Positions 11,679 through 22,353 of a stretch of 64,000 nucleotides of DNA are shown piece by piece. Both the position numbers and the translations under genes were made by a program. The stretch is from contig JAMZAV010005102.1 of assembly GCA_024449915.1 (NCBI GenBank), forward strand, positions 1-64,000. Direction: 5' to 3'. Under the pieces are notes generated by a model. It was not told where the DNA came from. It made no database searches and saw nothing but the letters and a program-made list of their open reading frames with translations. The stretch comes from Sweltsa coloradensis (taxonomy: Eukaryota > Arthropoda > Insecta > Plecoptera > Chloroperlidae). The number at the start of each line of letters is the position of its first letter. Positions within the stretch are counted from its first letter, which is position 1.

Positions 11679-11708
11679 ATGCTGCTCCCAGTGGTTTGGA
11701 TTATGTTG
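11679..11708 (+). CDS. Exon 1a of gene 1, start of signal peptide
   Basis: ATG at 11679 opens the ten codons MLLPVVWIML, which end exactly at the consensus donor GTGAGT (11709). The residues are hydrophobic, as in the n/h region of a signal peptide. The exon ends in phase 0. In gene 2 the corresponding exon joins in frame to a Sushi exon starting AIAS, giving a plausible signal peptide with cleavage near AIA/S. In gene 1 no matching Sushi exon is left, so this exon probably serves a dead gene. The start is set by the TATA box and leader just upstream. Confidence 0.65.
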
Positions 11709-11758
11709 GTGAGTTGGAACCCGATATGAACAGTTCTCGTACACAATGGTTGCTGCAC

Positions 11759-11793
11759 TATAAGACCCAACACTCGCTCGACTCTCACTTACT
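11759..11793 (+). promoter_or_regulatory. Core promoter 1b of gene 1
   Basis: TATAAGA at 11759-11765, with the initiator-like TCACTT A at 11787, 28 bases downstream. It is the second unit of the tandem duplication. Confidence 0.5.
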
Positions 11794-11829
11794 CGCTTCT
11801 TGTCTCTCTAGCTGCTAGGACGCGTCAAG

Positions 11830-11859
11830 ATGCTGCTCCCAATGGTTTGGACTATGTTG
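11830..11859 (+). CDS. Exon 1b of gene 1, variant signal-peptide exon
   Basis: ATG at 11830 opens MLLPMVWTML, followed by GTGAGT at 11860. Compared with exon 1a it has Val5 to Met and Ile8 to Thr, the second of which makes the core less hydrophobic. It would be an alternative first exon driven by promoter 1b. Both splice donors are intact, so either exon could be used. Confidence 0.6.
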
Positions 11860-12129
11860 GTGAGTTGGAACACGATAAAACAGTTCTCGCACACGCTATA
11901 TATAATGCATATGTTCATAATAAATATAATAGAAGAGCAAAGAAAGATTTTACTTACCACAAAATATTCTATAGCAACAGTTATATTTCTAATGCAGTCA
12001 TGATCTTCACTAAGAAAACGCAAGAGTCGTGATTTCGGCCACGCAATTCTGAATCGACCGTTTTCGTGAATAGTCTTAAGAAAATAATTCGCTTCTACGA
12101 CTGCTTGGATGTAATGCCCAGGGTGCTAC

Positions 12130-12370
12130 TCATGCCTCTCTTTAGGTGTCTAGCTAGGTATGTTGCAGATAGGACAATTTGTAAAATGATGTCCGAGGGC
12201 TGTTTAACAGGACTCAATCCCTTGCATCCGCATTAACTTCTGAGGAAAACCTCGGAGAAAACCTTCAGTCAGGATTGCCTATCTCGACGGTTTTTAAATC
12301 CGGGACCTTCCGAATTAGAGTCGCGCGCTTAACGCTCGAGCCAACACTGTCGGTGACTGCACGGATGTTC
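12130..12370 (-). mobile_element. tRNA-derived SINE, copy 1
   Basis: On the minus strand a tRNA-like head reads CCGACAGTGTTGGCTCGAGC near 12360-12340, with a B-box-like GGTCCCGGATT near 12306. The body includes CCTGACTGAAGGTTTTCTCC. A second copy in the opposite orientation lies at 62000-62165. The tRNA cloverleaf is too degraded to assign an amino acid. Confidence 0.5.
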
Positions 12371-12499
12371 ATATTTGTTTCACAGCTTTACACAGTTTTA
12401 TAAACATCGGAAGCGTAAAAACCAATTTGCGTCTTGCTGGAGGCCAAATTGTCGTTCTATCATAATAGTGAGAGCTGCTTTAAAGGGAAAAAATACCCT

Positions 12500-14115
12500 T
12501 GAATATTGCAAATCGGATACCAGCGCGACATTTGGCATGGGGGTATATAAAAATATCAGAATTAAAAATCCGACGGGAGTCAAGCGATATCCCACCCCCA
12601 ACACCCCCTGAATCATACCCTAAAATTGGAATAATTCATAGCTCTAACCCAAAATATAATTTTTATTCAAATAAGTTATTAAAATTATGGTTTAATGTGT
12701 TTGAACCCAATCGCTATATTCTCATTTCCTAAATCACTTTTCTTCAACCTCCATCCCTAATAGTTTATATTATTTTTACCTTGATTTCCAGCATTCACCA
12801 TGAAAGCACCTATTGAGTTATCACCATGAAATTTGGCATGATGGTACATAATAATCTAAAAAATCATAATCCGATGGGAGGCAAGCGATATTTCACCCCT
12901 ACTGTTCCCTACCACCCTTAACTTTGAGAAAAACGTTAGGTCGTATTTAATACATTTTGAATATTTCAATTGCTGATTAAAAATTATGTGTTATAGTCCA
13001 GTCAACAAATAATTCACATACAATTCCAATTTTTCACCCCCAACCCTAATTATTATACTTTTAGTGACAAACACTGTATAGTAAGTTACCAGCAAGAAAT
13101 TAAGCATGGTGGAAGATGAAAATATAAGAAAATACTATTCCATTGGGAGGAAACAGATATTTCACCCTTAGTACCCTCTACCATCCCCTAAAATTGGAAT
13201 TGGTACTAGGTCGTATTCTTTAAATTAAAATTATTAAAATTATCCAATAAAATTATTCTTAAGCATGTTTCGGTCCAATCAACCTAATATCACATGTTTT
13301 TTCTACCCCCACCCCTAGAAGTAATTTTTTTGATCAACACTTACCAGCATGAAATTTGGCATGGTGGTAGATGAAAATATAAGAATTAATATTCCGTTGG
13401 GAGGCAAACGATTTTTCACCCCTACCATTCGTTAAAATTGGAATTGGTACTAGGACGTATTCTATAGGCCAATAGGCCGACATTATAATTATTTAAAATT
13501 AACCAATAAAATTAGTCTTAAGCATGTTTCGGTCCAATCAATCTAATTTTACATGTTTTTTCTACCCCCACCCCTAGTAGTGATTTTTTTGATCAACACA
13601 CCAGCATGTAATTTGGCATGGTGATAGATAAAAATATAAGAATTAATATTCGTTGGGGGGCAAACGAAATTTCACCCCTAGTTAATTCCTTTAAAATTGG
13701 AAAGTGTTCAATAATTCGTTGCATTCGTAAGTGGTTATCTGGAAGAATGTATTTAATTAAAAATCAAATTAAAATTCAATAATTTTAGTTTATTTAAGAA
13801 AATCAATAATAAGCATGTTACATGCGTTAGTATCCATGGTTACATGGTAGATGGCGGTGTTTTAATACAATTTGTTACGATTTATGGGGCTGTGATATCA
13901 CACTGTCTTTTAGACAAACAACCCGTCATTTGTTTAGGCACCCATGAATGCAACGAATGATTGAACACTTTCCAATTTTAAGGGATGAAATAGGGGTGAA
14001 ATATCGTTTGCCTCCCAACGGAATAGCAATTTTTTTCTTATCACCATGCCAAATTTCATGCTGGTGTGTTGATCAGAAAATCACTACTAAGGGTGGGGGT
14101 AGAAAAAAAAGTGAA
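12500..14115. repeat. Fold-back element with tandem ~250-300 bp units
   Basis: Five direct units are anchored by TTGGCATGRTGG-like sequence at about 12533, 12834, 13110, 13356 and 13612. Each holds a TTTCACCCCTA segment and most a CTACCCCCACCC segment. An inverted unit ends the array (13960-14110). The inner arms near 13690-13735 and 13945-13985 are near-perfect inverted repeats. It occupies the place where gene 2 has its Sushi exon. There is no coding potential. Confidence 0.65.
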
Positions 14116-14116
14116 A

Positions 14117-14240
14117 TCAGGTACAGTTAGGTTCAAGTGCAGGTCATCAGGTACAGTTAGGTTCAAGTGCAGTTCATCAGGCACAGTGAGGTTCAAGTGC
14201 AGGTCAAAAGGAACAGTTAGGGCCAAGTGCAGGACATGAG
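14117..14240 (+). repeat. Splice-donor minisatellite, gene 1 copy
   Basis: About four units of roughly 30 bp of the form TCATCAGGTACAGTTAGG-TTCAAGTGCAGG. In gene 2 the first unit of the homologous array contains the real 3' end of the Sushi exon and its donor (TCATCAG/GTACAG), so the array multiplies a splice site. Here the Sushi exon upstream is gone. Confidence 0.65.
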
Positions 14241-14298
14241 GTAGGGAATCTATGACAATGTTTACCTGACGTAAATATGGTCTGTCTTGTTGTCCCAG

Positions 14299-15007
14299 AT
14301 TTCACATCCACCACCACTACCACCACGACCATACCATCGACCACGGTTGCCGATAATAGCACGACCAACTCTACGACTGTGTCGGAGGAAACGACGTCGG
14401 GTAGCGAATCGTCATCGGCTACCGATACGTCTAGCTCGGTTGAAGAGACGACCGCTATTACTGAGTCTTCGGGCACTTCCGCTTCATCTTCGGCAGCTAA
14501 AATAACTTTGATCACACCGGTCGTAGAATCTGAGACAACAACAACCACGACAGCTGCTACCACGACAGCTGCTACCACGACAGCTGCTACCACGACAGCT
14601 GCTGCTACCACGACAGCTGCTACCACGACAGCTGCTACCACGACAGCTGCTACCACGACAGCTGCTACCACGACAGCTGCTACCACGACAGCTGCTACCA
14701 CGACAGCTGCTACCACGACAGCTGCTACCACGACAGCTGCTACCACGACAGCTGCTACCACGACAGCTGCTACCACGCAGCTGCTACCACGACAGCTGCT
14801 ACCACGACAGCTGCTACCAGACAGCTGCTACCACGACAGCTGCTACCACGACTGCTGCTATTACGACAGCTGCTACCACGACAGCTGCTGCTGTTACAAA
14901 TATAGTAGCTTAAGAGTCTACTACGGCTGCTATTACGGCGACCACTACAACACCTACAACAACCGCTGCGACAAACACCACAGCAACCAATACGACCCTA
15001 CACCAAT
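14299..15007 (+). pseudogene. Gene 1 mucin-like exon, interrupted and frameshifted
   Basis: The exon follows TTGTCCCAG and enters in phase 1. It encodes a Thr/Ser-rich, probably O-glycosylated stalk: DFTSTTTTTTTIPSTT, then an acidic Ser/Glu region, then a 15-bp VNTR encoding TTAAT. In the VNTR two separate 1-base losses (near 14778 and 14818) shift the frame. The original frame also has TAA near 14910 where gene 2 has GTA. The exon is cut by a LINE at 15008, only a few bases before its splice donor (relic AA/GTTAGT at 17921-17926). It would have separated the Sushi and CTLD modules of a surface or secreted protein. Confidence 0.65.
14545..14895 (+). repeat. Coding VNTR, 15-bp unit
   Basis: The unit ACGACAGCTGCTACC encodes Thr-Thr-Ala-Ala-Thr and is repeated about 20 times with few changes. 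The homologous part of gene 2 (about 42440-42600) is shorter and more varied. Arrays like this commonly change length by slippage or unequal exchange. Confidence 0.85.
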
Positions 15008-17917
15008 GTGTGTGGATCTCGAGTCAGAAGAATGTGAAATTATTTGGGTTAAAGTGAAGCTCCCAGGTGTATTTAGTCTTTTTGTTGATTGTGTTTATTT
15101 GCCACCACCAAAATCTCTAGATGTATTTGAAGAACTCCATGTATCACTGTCCCGTGTGCAGTCCTCTCTACGACCTCAGGACAGTATGCTTCTATGTGGT
15201 GACTTCAACTTTCCTCAAGTGACGTGGACCGCACCTCAGGATACAAGTTACTATCTTCAGCCTGTGTGTAACATCAACTCCCAGGTAGTGACTGCCATGT
15301 TTGAAATTATAAATGATTTCAGCCTTTGCCAAGTTAATCCAACCCTCATATAACAATTTCCTTGATCTTATATTTGTAAACAATCTAGATCTGTCAATCT
15401 CAGTCAACCTAGTGGAACAAACTGTAGTTTCTGATCACCTTGCCCTCAGCTCTGAAATAATATGTCCTTATTTAAGTAAAAATTACAAGCAAGCTATCCG
15501 TTCAAGGTTCAACTGGAAGAGGACTGACTTATATCTATTAAACTTCAATCTTGGTTCAATTCATTGGATTGTATTTAACCAAGCGCCAACACTTGAAGAT
15601 ATGTGTGAAGCATTCCACAAAACTTTGTCACAAGCTATTGACTTAACAGTGCCAAAGATTATAGTTAATCCTACAAAGTACCCTCCATGGTTTGACAAGG
15701 ACACGATATCTGCTCTAAAGGAGAAAAACCGATGTCATAAGCTTTGGAAAAACACAGGACTTGATAATACTAAGGCTGACTTCAAATTAAAAAGTGCAAA
15801 TTTAAAAAAACTTAAATACCTCAAACACAAACAGTATTTATTGAAAATAGACTCTTCTATTTATGAAAATCCTTCAAGCGTTTGGACTTATGTGCGACAT
15901 AAAACTAGATCTTGACGCATTGCTTATGAGGTTGAATTTAATGGTAATAAAGCAAACAGCAGCGCCACTTGCAGCCAGTTGTTTTCAGACTTTTTTAAAA
16001 CTATATTCAAACAGCCCATCCCGAAAGATCAACCCCTGCCACCATTTCCTGACGTATCTTCGGACAGTTTATGCCATTTTAAAATATCATTTTGAGAAGT
16101 CGTAGAGTGCTTCAAGAATTTAAAAACAGGAAAATCTCCCGGACCTGATAAGATTCCACTGAATGTTATTAAACATTGTAGACGTTCGCTTGCTGAACCT
16201 CTCACAATTATTTTCAATGCTTCTATAAAAAGTGGAGTCTTCCCCACTAAATGGAAGCATGGAACAATAACACCTGTTCATAAAAAAGGAAGTAAGCACA
16301 ATGTTACAAATTACAGACCAGTTTTATTACTCTCTACATTTTCCAAAGTTTTTGAGAGAATAATTCATAATGAACTCTACAATCATCTAAGAAGTACATA
16401 AGTCCCGAGCAGCACGGTTTTGTATAGCAACGTTACACTGTCACAAACCTTGTAACATTTATGAGTGATATTGCATTACACTTTAACAACAAGAGCCAAG
16501 TAGTAGATGCAGTCTACACAGATTTTAGCAAAGCTTTTGATAGCGTTGACCATACATTGCTTCTCCACAAACTTGAAGGTTAAGGTTTTCAGGGTCAAGT
16601 TCTCTCACTGCTGGCAAACTACCTCACAGGTCTAACGCAGTGTGTTGTTATCGATAACTCAAACTCCAGTTCTGAGCATGTCACGTCTGGGGTGCCCCAG
16701 GGGTCTATCCTGGATCCCTTAATGTTCACTATGTTTGTAAATGACATACCTGCGTGCTTTCCACCAAGTAAGTGCCTTCTATACGCTGACGACTTAAAAG
16801 TGTACAAGCCCATCAACAAAGCTAATGACTGCAATGCTTTTCAGTTAGAGCTTGATAATTTTGCCAACTGGTGTAGAACATGGTGACTTTACCTCAATAC
16901 TGATAAATGTAACGTGATCACATGTACAAACAAGAAGAAAAATTCTGAACGTTATCAATACATCATTGAAGGTGCTGCACTAAAAAGTGTTGATTTCATC
17001 AGAGACCTAGGTGTACAGATGTCCTCTGATCTTTCTTTTAATGATCACCTTAGCATCGTTTCCAACAAAGCACTTAGAATTCTTGGTTTTATCAAACGAA
17101 ATTGTGCCGCTAACTTCTCACCCAGAACAACAAGAAAACTATTTATATCCTTGGTTCGACCCCACGTTGACTACGCCAGTGTTGTGTGAGTCCACATCAC
17201 GTCACCAAAATTAGGCCAGTTGAACGTATTCAATACAAATTTGTAAGTTTTCTTTGTTATCAAAATAATATAAATTTTCAGCGATCACATTATTCAACGC
17301 TTGGTCAACAACAATCAATTTCAACACTAGAAAGTCGACGTAGTGCAACCGACGTAATTTTCCTTTACAAACTTCTCCATAACTTCATCGACACGGACCT
17401 ACTTCAAGATATAAACTTTCATATCCCTTCAAGATTTACAAGAAATTACAAACCCTTCAAAATTCCATGTGCTCGCATTGATGTTTTTAAATTTTCTCCC
17501 ATTAACCGAATACAAGGCACCTACAACAAATTATATGCTATTAATCTAGAAATTGACATCAACCACATGAAACTTCAATTATTTAAAGCAGCTGTTAATG
17601 CCAATTTACCAACATGACTCATTACTATTGTCACCTTATCAACTTTTCACCAGTTTTGTATTTTATTACCTCATTTTTTTCTTCATTCATCTTGGATTTT
17701 AGCCGTTTTATATATTATATTCTTTTGCTGTTAAATTTTTTCTTGCTTGTATTTGTTGAAACATTTTAATTTTATAGTACTTGTTCATATAGGTATTTAA
17801 TGATTTGTACATGTAACGTATTTGTATTATTTTTAATAGTATATTGTTGAATTGTTTAGTTTTAGTTATACTTAACACTTGTGGGTTTTGATACCTGTTG
17901 TTAGAGGTAAATAATTT
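15008..17917 (+). mobile_element. 5'-truncated non-LTR retrotransposon (CR1/Jockey-like) in the gene 1 mucin exon
   Basis: Comparison with gene 2 (CACCAATAAGTTAG, 42747-42760) gives exact borders: CACCAAT / insert / AATAAGTTAG, with a possible 3-bp AAT duplication. The insert carries the endonuclease C-terminal half (CGDFNFP, SDHLAL), a linker, and a reverse transcriptase with YTDFSKAFDSV, SGVPQGSILDPL and YADDLKVY. A C-terminal region follows, ending near 17617. Stops and frameshifts are present. The 3' end lacks a long poly(A). Confidence 0.85.
15010..17617 (+). pseudogene. LINE ORF2 remnant: endonuclease (partial) and reverse transcriptase
   Basis: Endonuclease motifs CGDFNFP (near 15198) and SDHLAL (near 15436) are followed by a basic linker to about 15913. 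The reverse transcriptase begins near 16110 (GKSPGPDKIPLNVI). It has RT palm boxes near 16515 (TDFSKAFD), 16690 (VPQGSILDPL) and 16785 (YADDLK). Then come DLGVQMSSDLSFNDHL and a post-RT tail with SRRSATDVIFLYKLLHN. At least five frame breaks or stops separate the parts. The N-terminal endonuclease half and any ORF1 are missing. Confidence 0.8.
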
Positions 17918-18079
17918 AATAAGTTAGTATGAAGCTGTTGCAAATTTGTATGTGTGTTTTAGTAGTAAAATTGAAAATGGATGAACTTCATGAAATAGCT
18001 TGGTCCCATTAATCAAATATTTACGCGTATATGAAAGGTGTACACTGTGTTCTCGGTGTGTAATTATGTTGTGTTCCAG

Positions 18080-18298
18080 CTACGTGCATCTATTATACCG
18101 ATGTTGTTGCGGGTACGGTGAAGAAGTGTCCAGCCAAGACTCTTGCCGAGGCCACAGCAGACTGCGCGGCAGGAGGAGGGATGATGATGATACCGGGGAC
18201 TACTCTGAGGTGGGACTTCACACTCGCCTTCGCTAACGAGGTCATCAGTGACGTCTGGATTCCTATTGTGTTCGACGGTTCATGGATGACAAAACCAA
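18080..18298 (+). CDS. Gene 1 CTLD exon (C-type lectin-like domain, N-terminal part)
   Basis: The exon is bordered by GTGTTCCAG and A/GTAGGT and is 219 nt long. It enters and leaves in phase 1. It encodes TCIYYTDVVAGTVKKC..., then AKTLAEATADCAAGGGMMMI and DVWIPIVFDGSWMT. The pattern, with an EA..C segment, a GG turn and a W-I strand, resembles the first half of a C-type-lectin-like fold. The second half, including the usual WND-type ligand motif, is not in this exon. The sequence is nearly identical to gene 2 and open throughout, although gene 1 is broken elsewhere. CTLD assignment is by motif pattern only. Confidence 0.6.
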
Positions 18299-18760
18299 GT
18301 AGGTTGTTACCTGTAGAAGTGTGTGGTGTTTATAGATCTACCAACACCACAAAAGTTCTGGCTAAACAGACTAGAATGCAGGTTTTTCAGCGTACACTAG
18401 GGTGGGCAGATTTTTCTATTTTTTTAAAGTCGTAATACCGCGGAAAAGTTGCGAATTGGGGATACTAAATAGGAAGTAAAGAAATAAAATAGGTTTATAT
18501 CTTCCGGACGCGCATGTGCTCTAAAGTTTGCCGTAATTTGGAAAATTCACATTTTTACGATAATTTTTAGCGTTTTTAAATTAGTCTCTTACGTGCATTT
18601 TTTTAGTTTATAGATCGCTGATGGTTGCTGTAAAACATTGTTCACAGAGTCCTAAAAAAATAACCGATAATTCTTATTCTACTGAACCAAATGTTGAATA
18701 TTTAGTTGTCTTGACCCTCTGACCCATAGTAAGATCCATGCATGTAAGGAGCTATCCTAG

Positions 18761-18829
18761 GGATATCAGGACAAGCTACGTGTTCCTGCCAAGCGGCCGT
18801 TGTTTGAAGAGTCGTGGGTTTCCGAAAAG
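18761..18829 (+). pseudogene. Candidate 69-nt exon, gene 1 copy, stop in expected frame
   Basis: It has the same borders (CCTAG / GTGAGG) as 10518-10586. In the phase-1 frame a G to A change creates TGA near 18804. In the phase-0 frame both copies are open. If the exon is real and used in phase 1, this is another inactivating change in gene 1. Confidence 0.25.
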
Positions 18830-19926
18830 GTGAGGCCTTTGTTAAGTGTATTTGAGAAGTTCGTTTCGCGAACGCTTTTTCCAGTCGCGTTGAAGGAGGA
18901 GTTATTATGGCTAATTCATTTTGTTCAATTACTGTTTCGTGCCGTCATTGATCATCATTATCAACCATGTCTGCCTTCAACAATGCTAGGCGACCGACTG
19001 CAAGTCTGAAAGACACCTAAAACCGACATGCGCCTCGTTGTGCCAGCCGCGAAAAGGTGCGGGGCGGCGAAGTCATTTTGACCAATCGTGGCCCTAAAAG
19101 TACGATTTTTAAGAGAACATTTTTTCGATTGTCTCGAAACTCATAAAATATTATCTAAGATCAGTAATTTTGAACGTTCCCATAAAGTTTCGTCAAGATC
19201 GAAGTATCCGTTTGCCTGGTCGCGGGCCAAATGTCACGAAAATGTCGCATTCAATTTTAAGTCGTAAAAGTACGATATGCATGAGAAATATTTCTTCGAA
19301 TGCATAAAAAAACTTGGCACATCTAAGTGCAGAGATTTCGACGGTACCCTGAAATTTTTATCAAGATCGCATAATATGCCGTTGCCCTGTTGAGTGCGAA
19401 CAAACAGACAAAAAACAAACAATCAGAGAAACAAAGAACACCCGAGCTATTTTTCTCAGCGAAAGTGAAATTGAAGTCTTCTCTGCGCCCATCCAATTAG
19501 TGTTTATACATGACACTTATTATAAGTAGTAGAGGCAAGAGGGTCCTACATGGCAATATGACGTGCCGGTCCATATAGTACGATGCAGATAAGCATTAGT
19601 ACTAGGCAGTTCAGTTATCATTTTGCAATCAGTTTCAAACGCAAGCCAAGTGTAACAATTAAAAAAATAAAATTATATTTCAGCATCTGTTAAGGACACA
19701 CTGAAGGTTAAATGAATTCTAGACAAAGCTAATGAACAGTGCGATTCTTATAATATTCTCATCAAATCCATATCAATAAATTATCTTGATAATAGGTGAT
19801 GATTAGAAGCCAAATCTCGGTAACCGAGTTCGTGTATCTGGGTAGGAAGGACAGAACAATACTCGTATTGGTATCAATGTTAAACCAATGACGTCAACAT
19901 GACCTGAAACACAATGGAGGATAAAC

Positions 19927-19963
19927 TATATAAGACCCAACACTCGCTCGACTCTCACTTCCT
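19927..19963 (+). promoter_or_regulatory. Core promoter of gene 2
   Basis: TATATAA at 19927-19933 and an initiator-like TCACTT with A at 19957, 30 bases apart. The same pyrimidine-rich leader as gene 1 follows. Confidence 0.6.
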
Positions 19964-19999
19964 CGCTTCTTGTCTCTCTAGCTGCTAGGACGCGTCAAG

Positions 20000-20029
20000 A
20001 TGCTGCTCCCAGTGGTTTGGATTATGTTG
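20000..20029 (+). CDS. Gene 2 exon 1, start of signal peptide
   Basis: ATG at 20000 opens MLLPVVWIML and the exon ends in phase 0 at GTGAGT (20030). The next recognisable exon is the Sushi exon at 41742, which also starts in phase 0. Joined, they read MLLPVVWIML-AIAS-K, a short signal peptide with a likely cleavage after AIA or AIAS. The intervening intron would be about 21.7 kb and is filled with transposons. The start is supported by the TATA box, the leader and identity with exon 1a of gene 1. Confidence 0.68.
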
Positions 20030-20310
20030 GTGAGTTGGAACACGATAAGAACAGTGTTCTCGTACACTCTATATAAAATTCATATAATCATAATATAATA
20101 GAAGAGCAAAGAAAGTTTTCACTCACTACAAATAACAACAGTTTTGTCTCTGGTACAGTCATGATATTCACGAGGAAAACGCAATAGCCGTTAATTATTC
20201 TCCAACGCAATTCTGAATCGAACCGTTTTCGTGAATAGTTGTAACAAATTAATGACATTCTACGTCTGCATCGATGTAATGCCCAGGGTGCAATTCATGC
20301 CCCTATCCTG

Positions 20311-20508
20311 GTGTCTAACTAGTATATTGGAGATAACTCAATCAGACAATAATTAATTCCACAAAATTTAAAACTATTTCATGATAGATTATACACACAC
20401 ATAGGACCAAATATGGGGGGGGGGGATCAAACTTTGAATTTTTTTAATGAATTTAGGGAAATGTTTGATTTTGAATAAAAGCAACATTTTATGTTCTAAT
20501 GTCTATTA
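20311..20508. other. Spacer in gene 2 intron 1
   Basis: AT-rich, with a run of G near 20417-20426. No feature recognised. Confidence 0.35.
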
Positions 20509-21605
20509 CTAGGAAGCTTCGCAAACGGCTTTTTCAGACGCCTTGTTGGATGAGCGTAATTAATGCATTGAGCCATCATGTGTTATACAGATTTGCTGTT
20601 GTTCTGTGAAAAAATCATGACAATTGGATAAAGTGTTATATGTCGAAAAGTTTTTTTTTAAGAGAAAAAAAGCGTAAAATTGCGATTTTCATGAGAAATA
20701 ATTTTTCGATTGCGCTCAAATTTCACACGAATATATTAATTCATAAAATTAAGGTTCTGTTAAAAAAATCATTACAATCGGATAAAGCATGTAGGTGTTA
20801 TGATCAGGTCAAAGACATTTTTTTAAAACGAAAGAAGCGTAAAATTGCGATTTTCATGAGAATTAAATTTCCGATTCTGCTCAAATTTCACATGAAAATA
20901 TTAATTCATAAAATTAAGGTTCAGTGAAAAAATAATAATTACAATCGAATCAAGGATCAAAGTGTTATAAGTCGAAGAAATGTTTTCGGATTTTTTTAAA
21001 AACGAAAACAAATTGTAAAATTGCGATTTTCATGAGAAATAATTTTCTGATTGCGCTCAAAAACGTGGCAGTTCTAAGTTCAGAGATTTCGAAGGCCTCC
21101 AGAAAATGTCATCGCAATTGGAGTATCGGTTTAGCCGGAATCGTGTTAACAAACACACAAAAATACATACAGAAAAAATAAGAAAAAAAAATCGTAAAAT
21201 TGCAATTTTCATAAGAAATAATCTTTCGATTGCGCTCAAAAAATGTGAAAGTTCTAAGTCCAGAGATTTTGAAGGCCTCCAGAGAATTTTATCGAAATTG
21301 GAGTATCAGTTTAGCTTGAATCGTGTTAACAAACACAGAAAAATACAAACAGAGAAAAACAAGCAAATAAAAAAAATCGTAAAATTGCGATTTTCATAAG
21401 AAATAATTTTTCGATCGATTTTTCGAATCGTTCAGTTCAGTTCAGAGATTTCAAAGATTTCCAGAAAATTTCATTGCAATTGGAGTATCGGTTTAGCTGG
21501 AATCGTGTTAACAAACAAACAAAAATACAAAACGAAGAAAAAAAATATTCTGGAATTTTTTCTCTAGTGTAGTGAAATGGAATCTTCGCTTCGCTCATCC
21601 AATAA
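20509..21605. repeat. Element with CTAGGAA-type left end and about five ~180-bp tandem units
   Basis: The left end CTAGGAAGC is preceded by TA. Close behind is CTTGTTGGATGAGCGTAATT, which recurs inverted at the right end of the element ending at 38701. Units begin near 20660, 20840, 21015, 21195 and 21375. They contain AAAATTGCGATTTTCATGAG and AATCGTGTTAACAAACA. Long reading frames through the units are by-products of the repeat. The right end is not clean. Confidence 0.5.
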
Positions 21606-21929
21606 GTGCATTTCTTAAACACGATTTTTTCCGAATTTTTGCATTTTTGGATTTACTTTATCCCAAATTCCAGCAATAATAAAATATATTTAATTTCCTG
21701 GAAAACACGAAACAAACTTTTTTACCGTTTTTGTAGATATCTATTTTTAATCTTCTCTTTAAAAAAAGGTACTGGTCGTCCTTTCAAAATGAGATACAGA
21801 AACATGTGAATTTGAATTCTATATTTTTTAAATTTGTTATGCCAAATTGAACAATCTAATTCAAATTTTAAAAATTTCAAAATTGTTGTGCCCATTATAA
21901 TGAACGCGTGGTCTGAATGAGGGTTGAGA
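21606..21929. other. AT-rich stretch in gene 2 intron 1
   Basis: Nothing recognisable. Confidence 0.35.
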
Positions 21930-21968
21930 CAATTCTGAAGGGATGTCCTAGGGATGTTCTAGGGATGT

Positions 21969-22322
21969 TGTTTATTTTATTTTTTATTTATTTATTTATT
22001 TATTTAACGTCTATCCTATTCAGTTATAAAAACTGATTTACAAAGGAGGACAACTAAATAAATCTAATTACATAGATGCAGAAACAACAATAAACTACAT
22101 TTTCGTAGAAATTTGAAATAGTAGCATTACAACAACAATGCATTTAAACACAACAATTTTGGTAACAAATAAAAAAATATATTATATGCATTTAATGAAT
22201 GAATCAAATATAAAAAAGGGTGTAGAATGAAAAGAAAAGAAAAGAAAGGGGGGGGGAAAGGAAAAAAGAAAGAAAAAGACAAAGAAAAAGAAAAAAAAAA
22301 GAAAAGAAAAGAAAAGAAAAGA

Positions 22323-22353
<31 letters not shown>

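Larger units (their letters stand above)
11588..11890 (+). repeat. Tandem duplication of promoter plus exon 1 (period about 152 bp)
   Basis: Unit 1 starts ACACAATGGTTGC at 11588 and unit 2 starts with the same bases at 11741. Each contains a TATA box, a pyrimidine-rich 5' UTR, an ATG and a GTGAGT splice donor. Differences include TATATAAT versus TATAAGA and two codons of exon 1. Gene 2 has a single unit at 19927-20029. Confidence 0.85.
10262..12090 (+). repeat. Segmental duplication, copy A (3' flank of upstream gene plus gene 1 promoter)
   Basis: This block is colinear with 18600-20310. Both contain the same candidate 69-nt exon, the same GGATATCAGGACAAGC block, the same non-coding interval near 10950-11190 (19260-19500), and a TATA promoter with exon 1 at the end. 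Copy A has an extra insertion of about 90 bp near 10318-10410 carrying a hAT-like TTCCTACGC end. This is what a tandemly duplicated gene unit would leave at its boundary. Confidence 0.75.
18600..20310 (+). repeat. Segmental duplication, copy B (3' flank of gene 1 plus gene 2 promoter)
   Basis: Colinear with 10262-12090 at high identity: the GGATATCAGGACAAGC exon candidate, the AACAAACAGACAAAAAAC segment near 19390, and the TATA/exon 1 unit. It lacks the hAT-like insertion of copy A and has one promoter unit rather than two. Confidence 0.75.

Noticed and set aside
14204..14776. Long minus-strand frame rich in Val/Ala (VVAAVVVAAV repeats)
   Set aside because: It is the antisense reading of the Thr-coding VNTR of the mucin exon. 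It has no start context, and its hydrophobic repeat is a by-product of the 15-bp unit.
18118..18435. Single-exon gene starting at an internal Met of the CTLD
   Set aside because: The frame is part of a spliced exon (18080-18298) with clear acceptor and donor. The reading beyond 18298 is intron sequence.
20640..21399. Frames with KRKIAIFMR repeats
   Set aside because: Produced by the ~180-bp tandem units. There is no domain and the frames differ from unit to unit.
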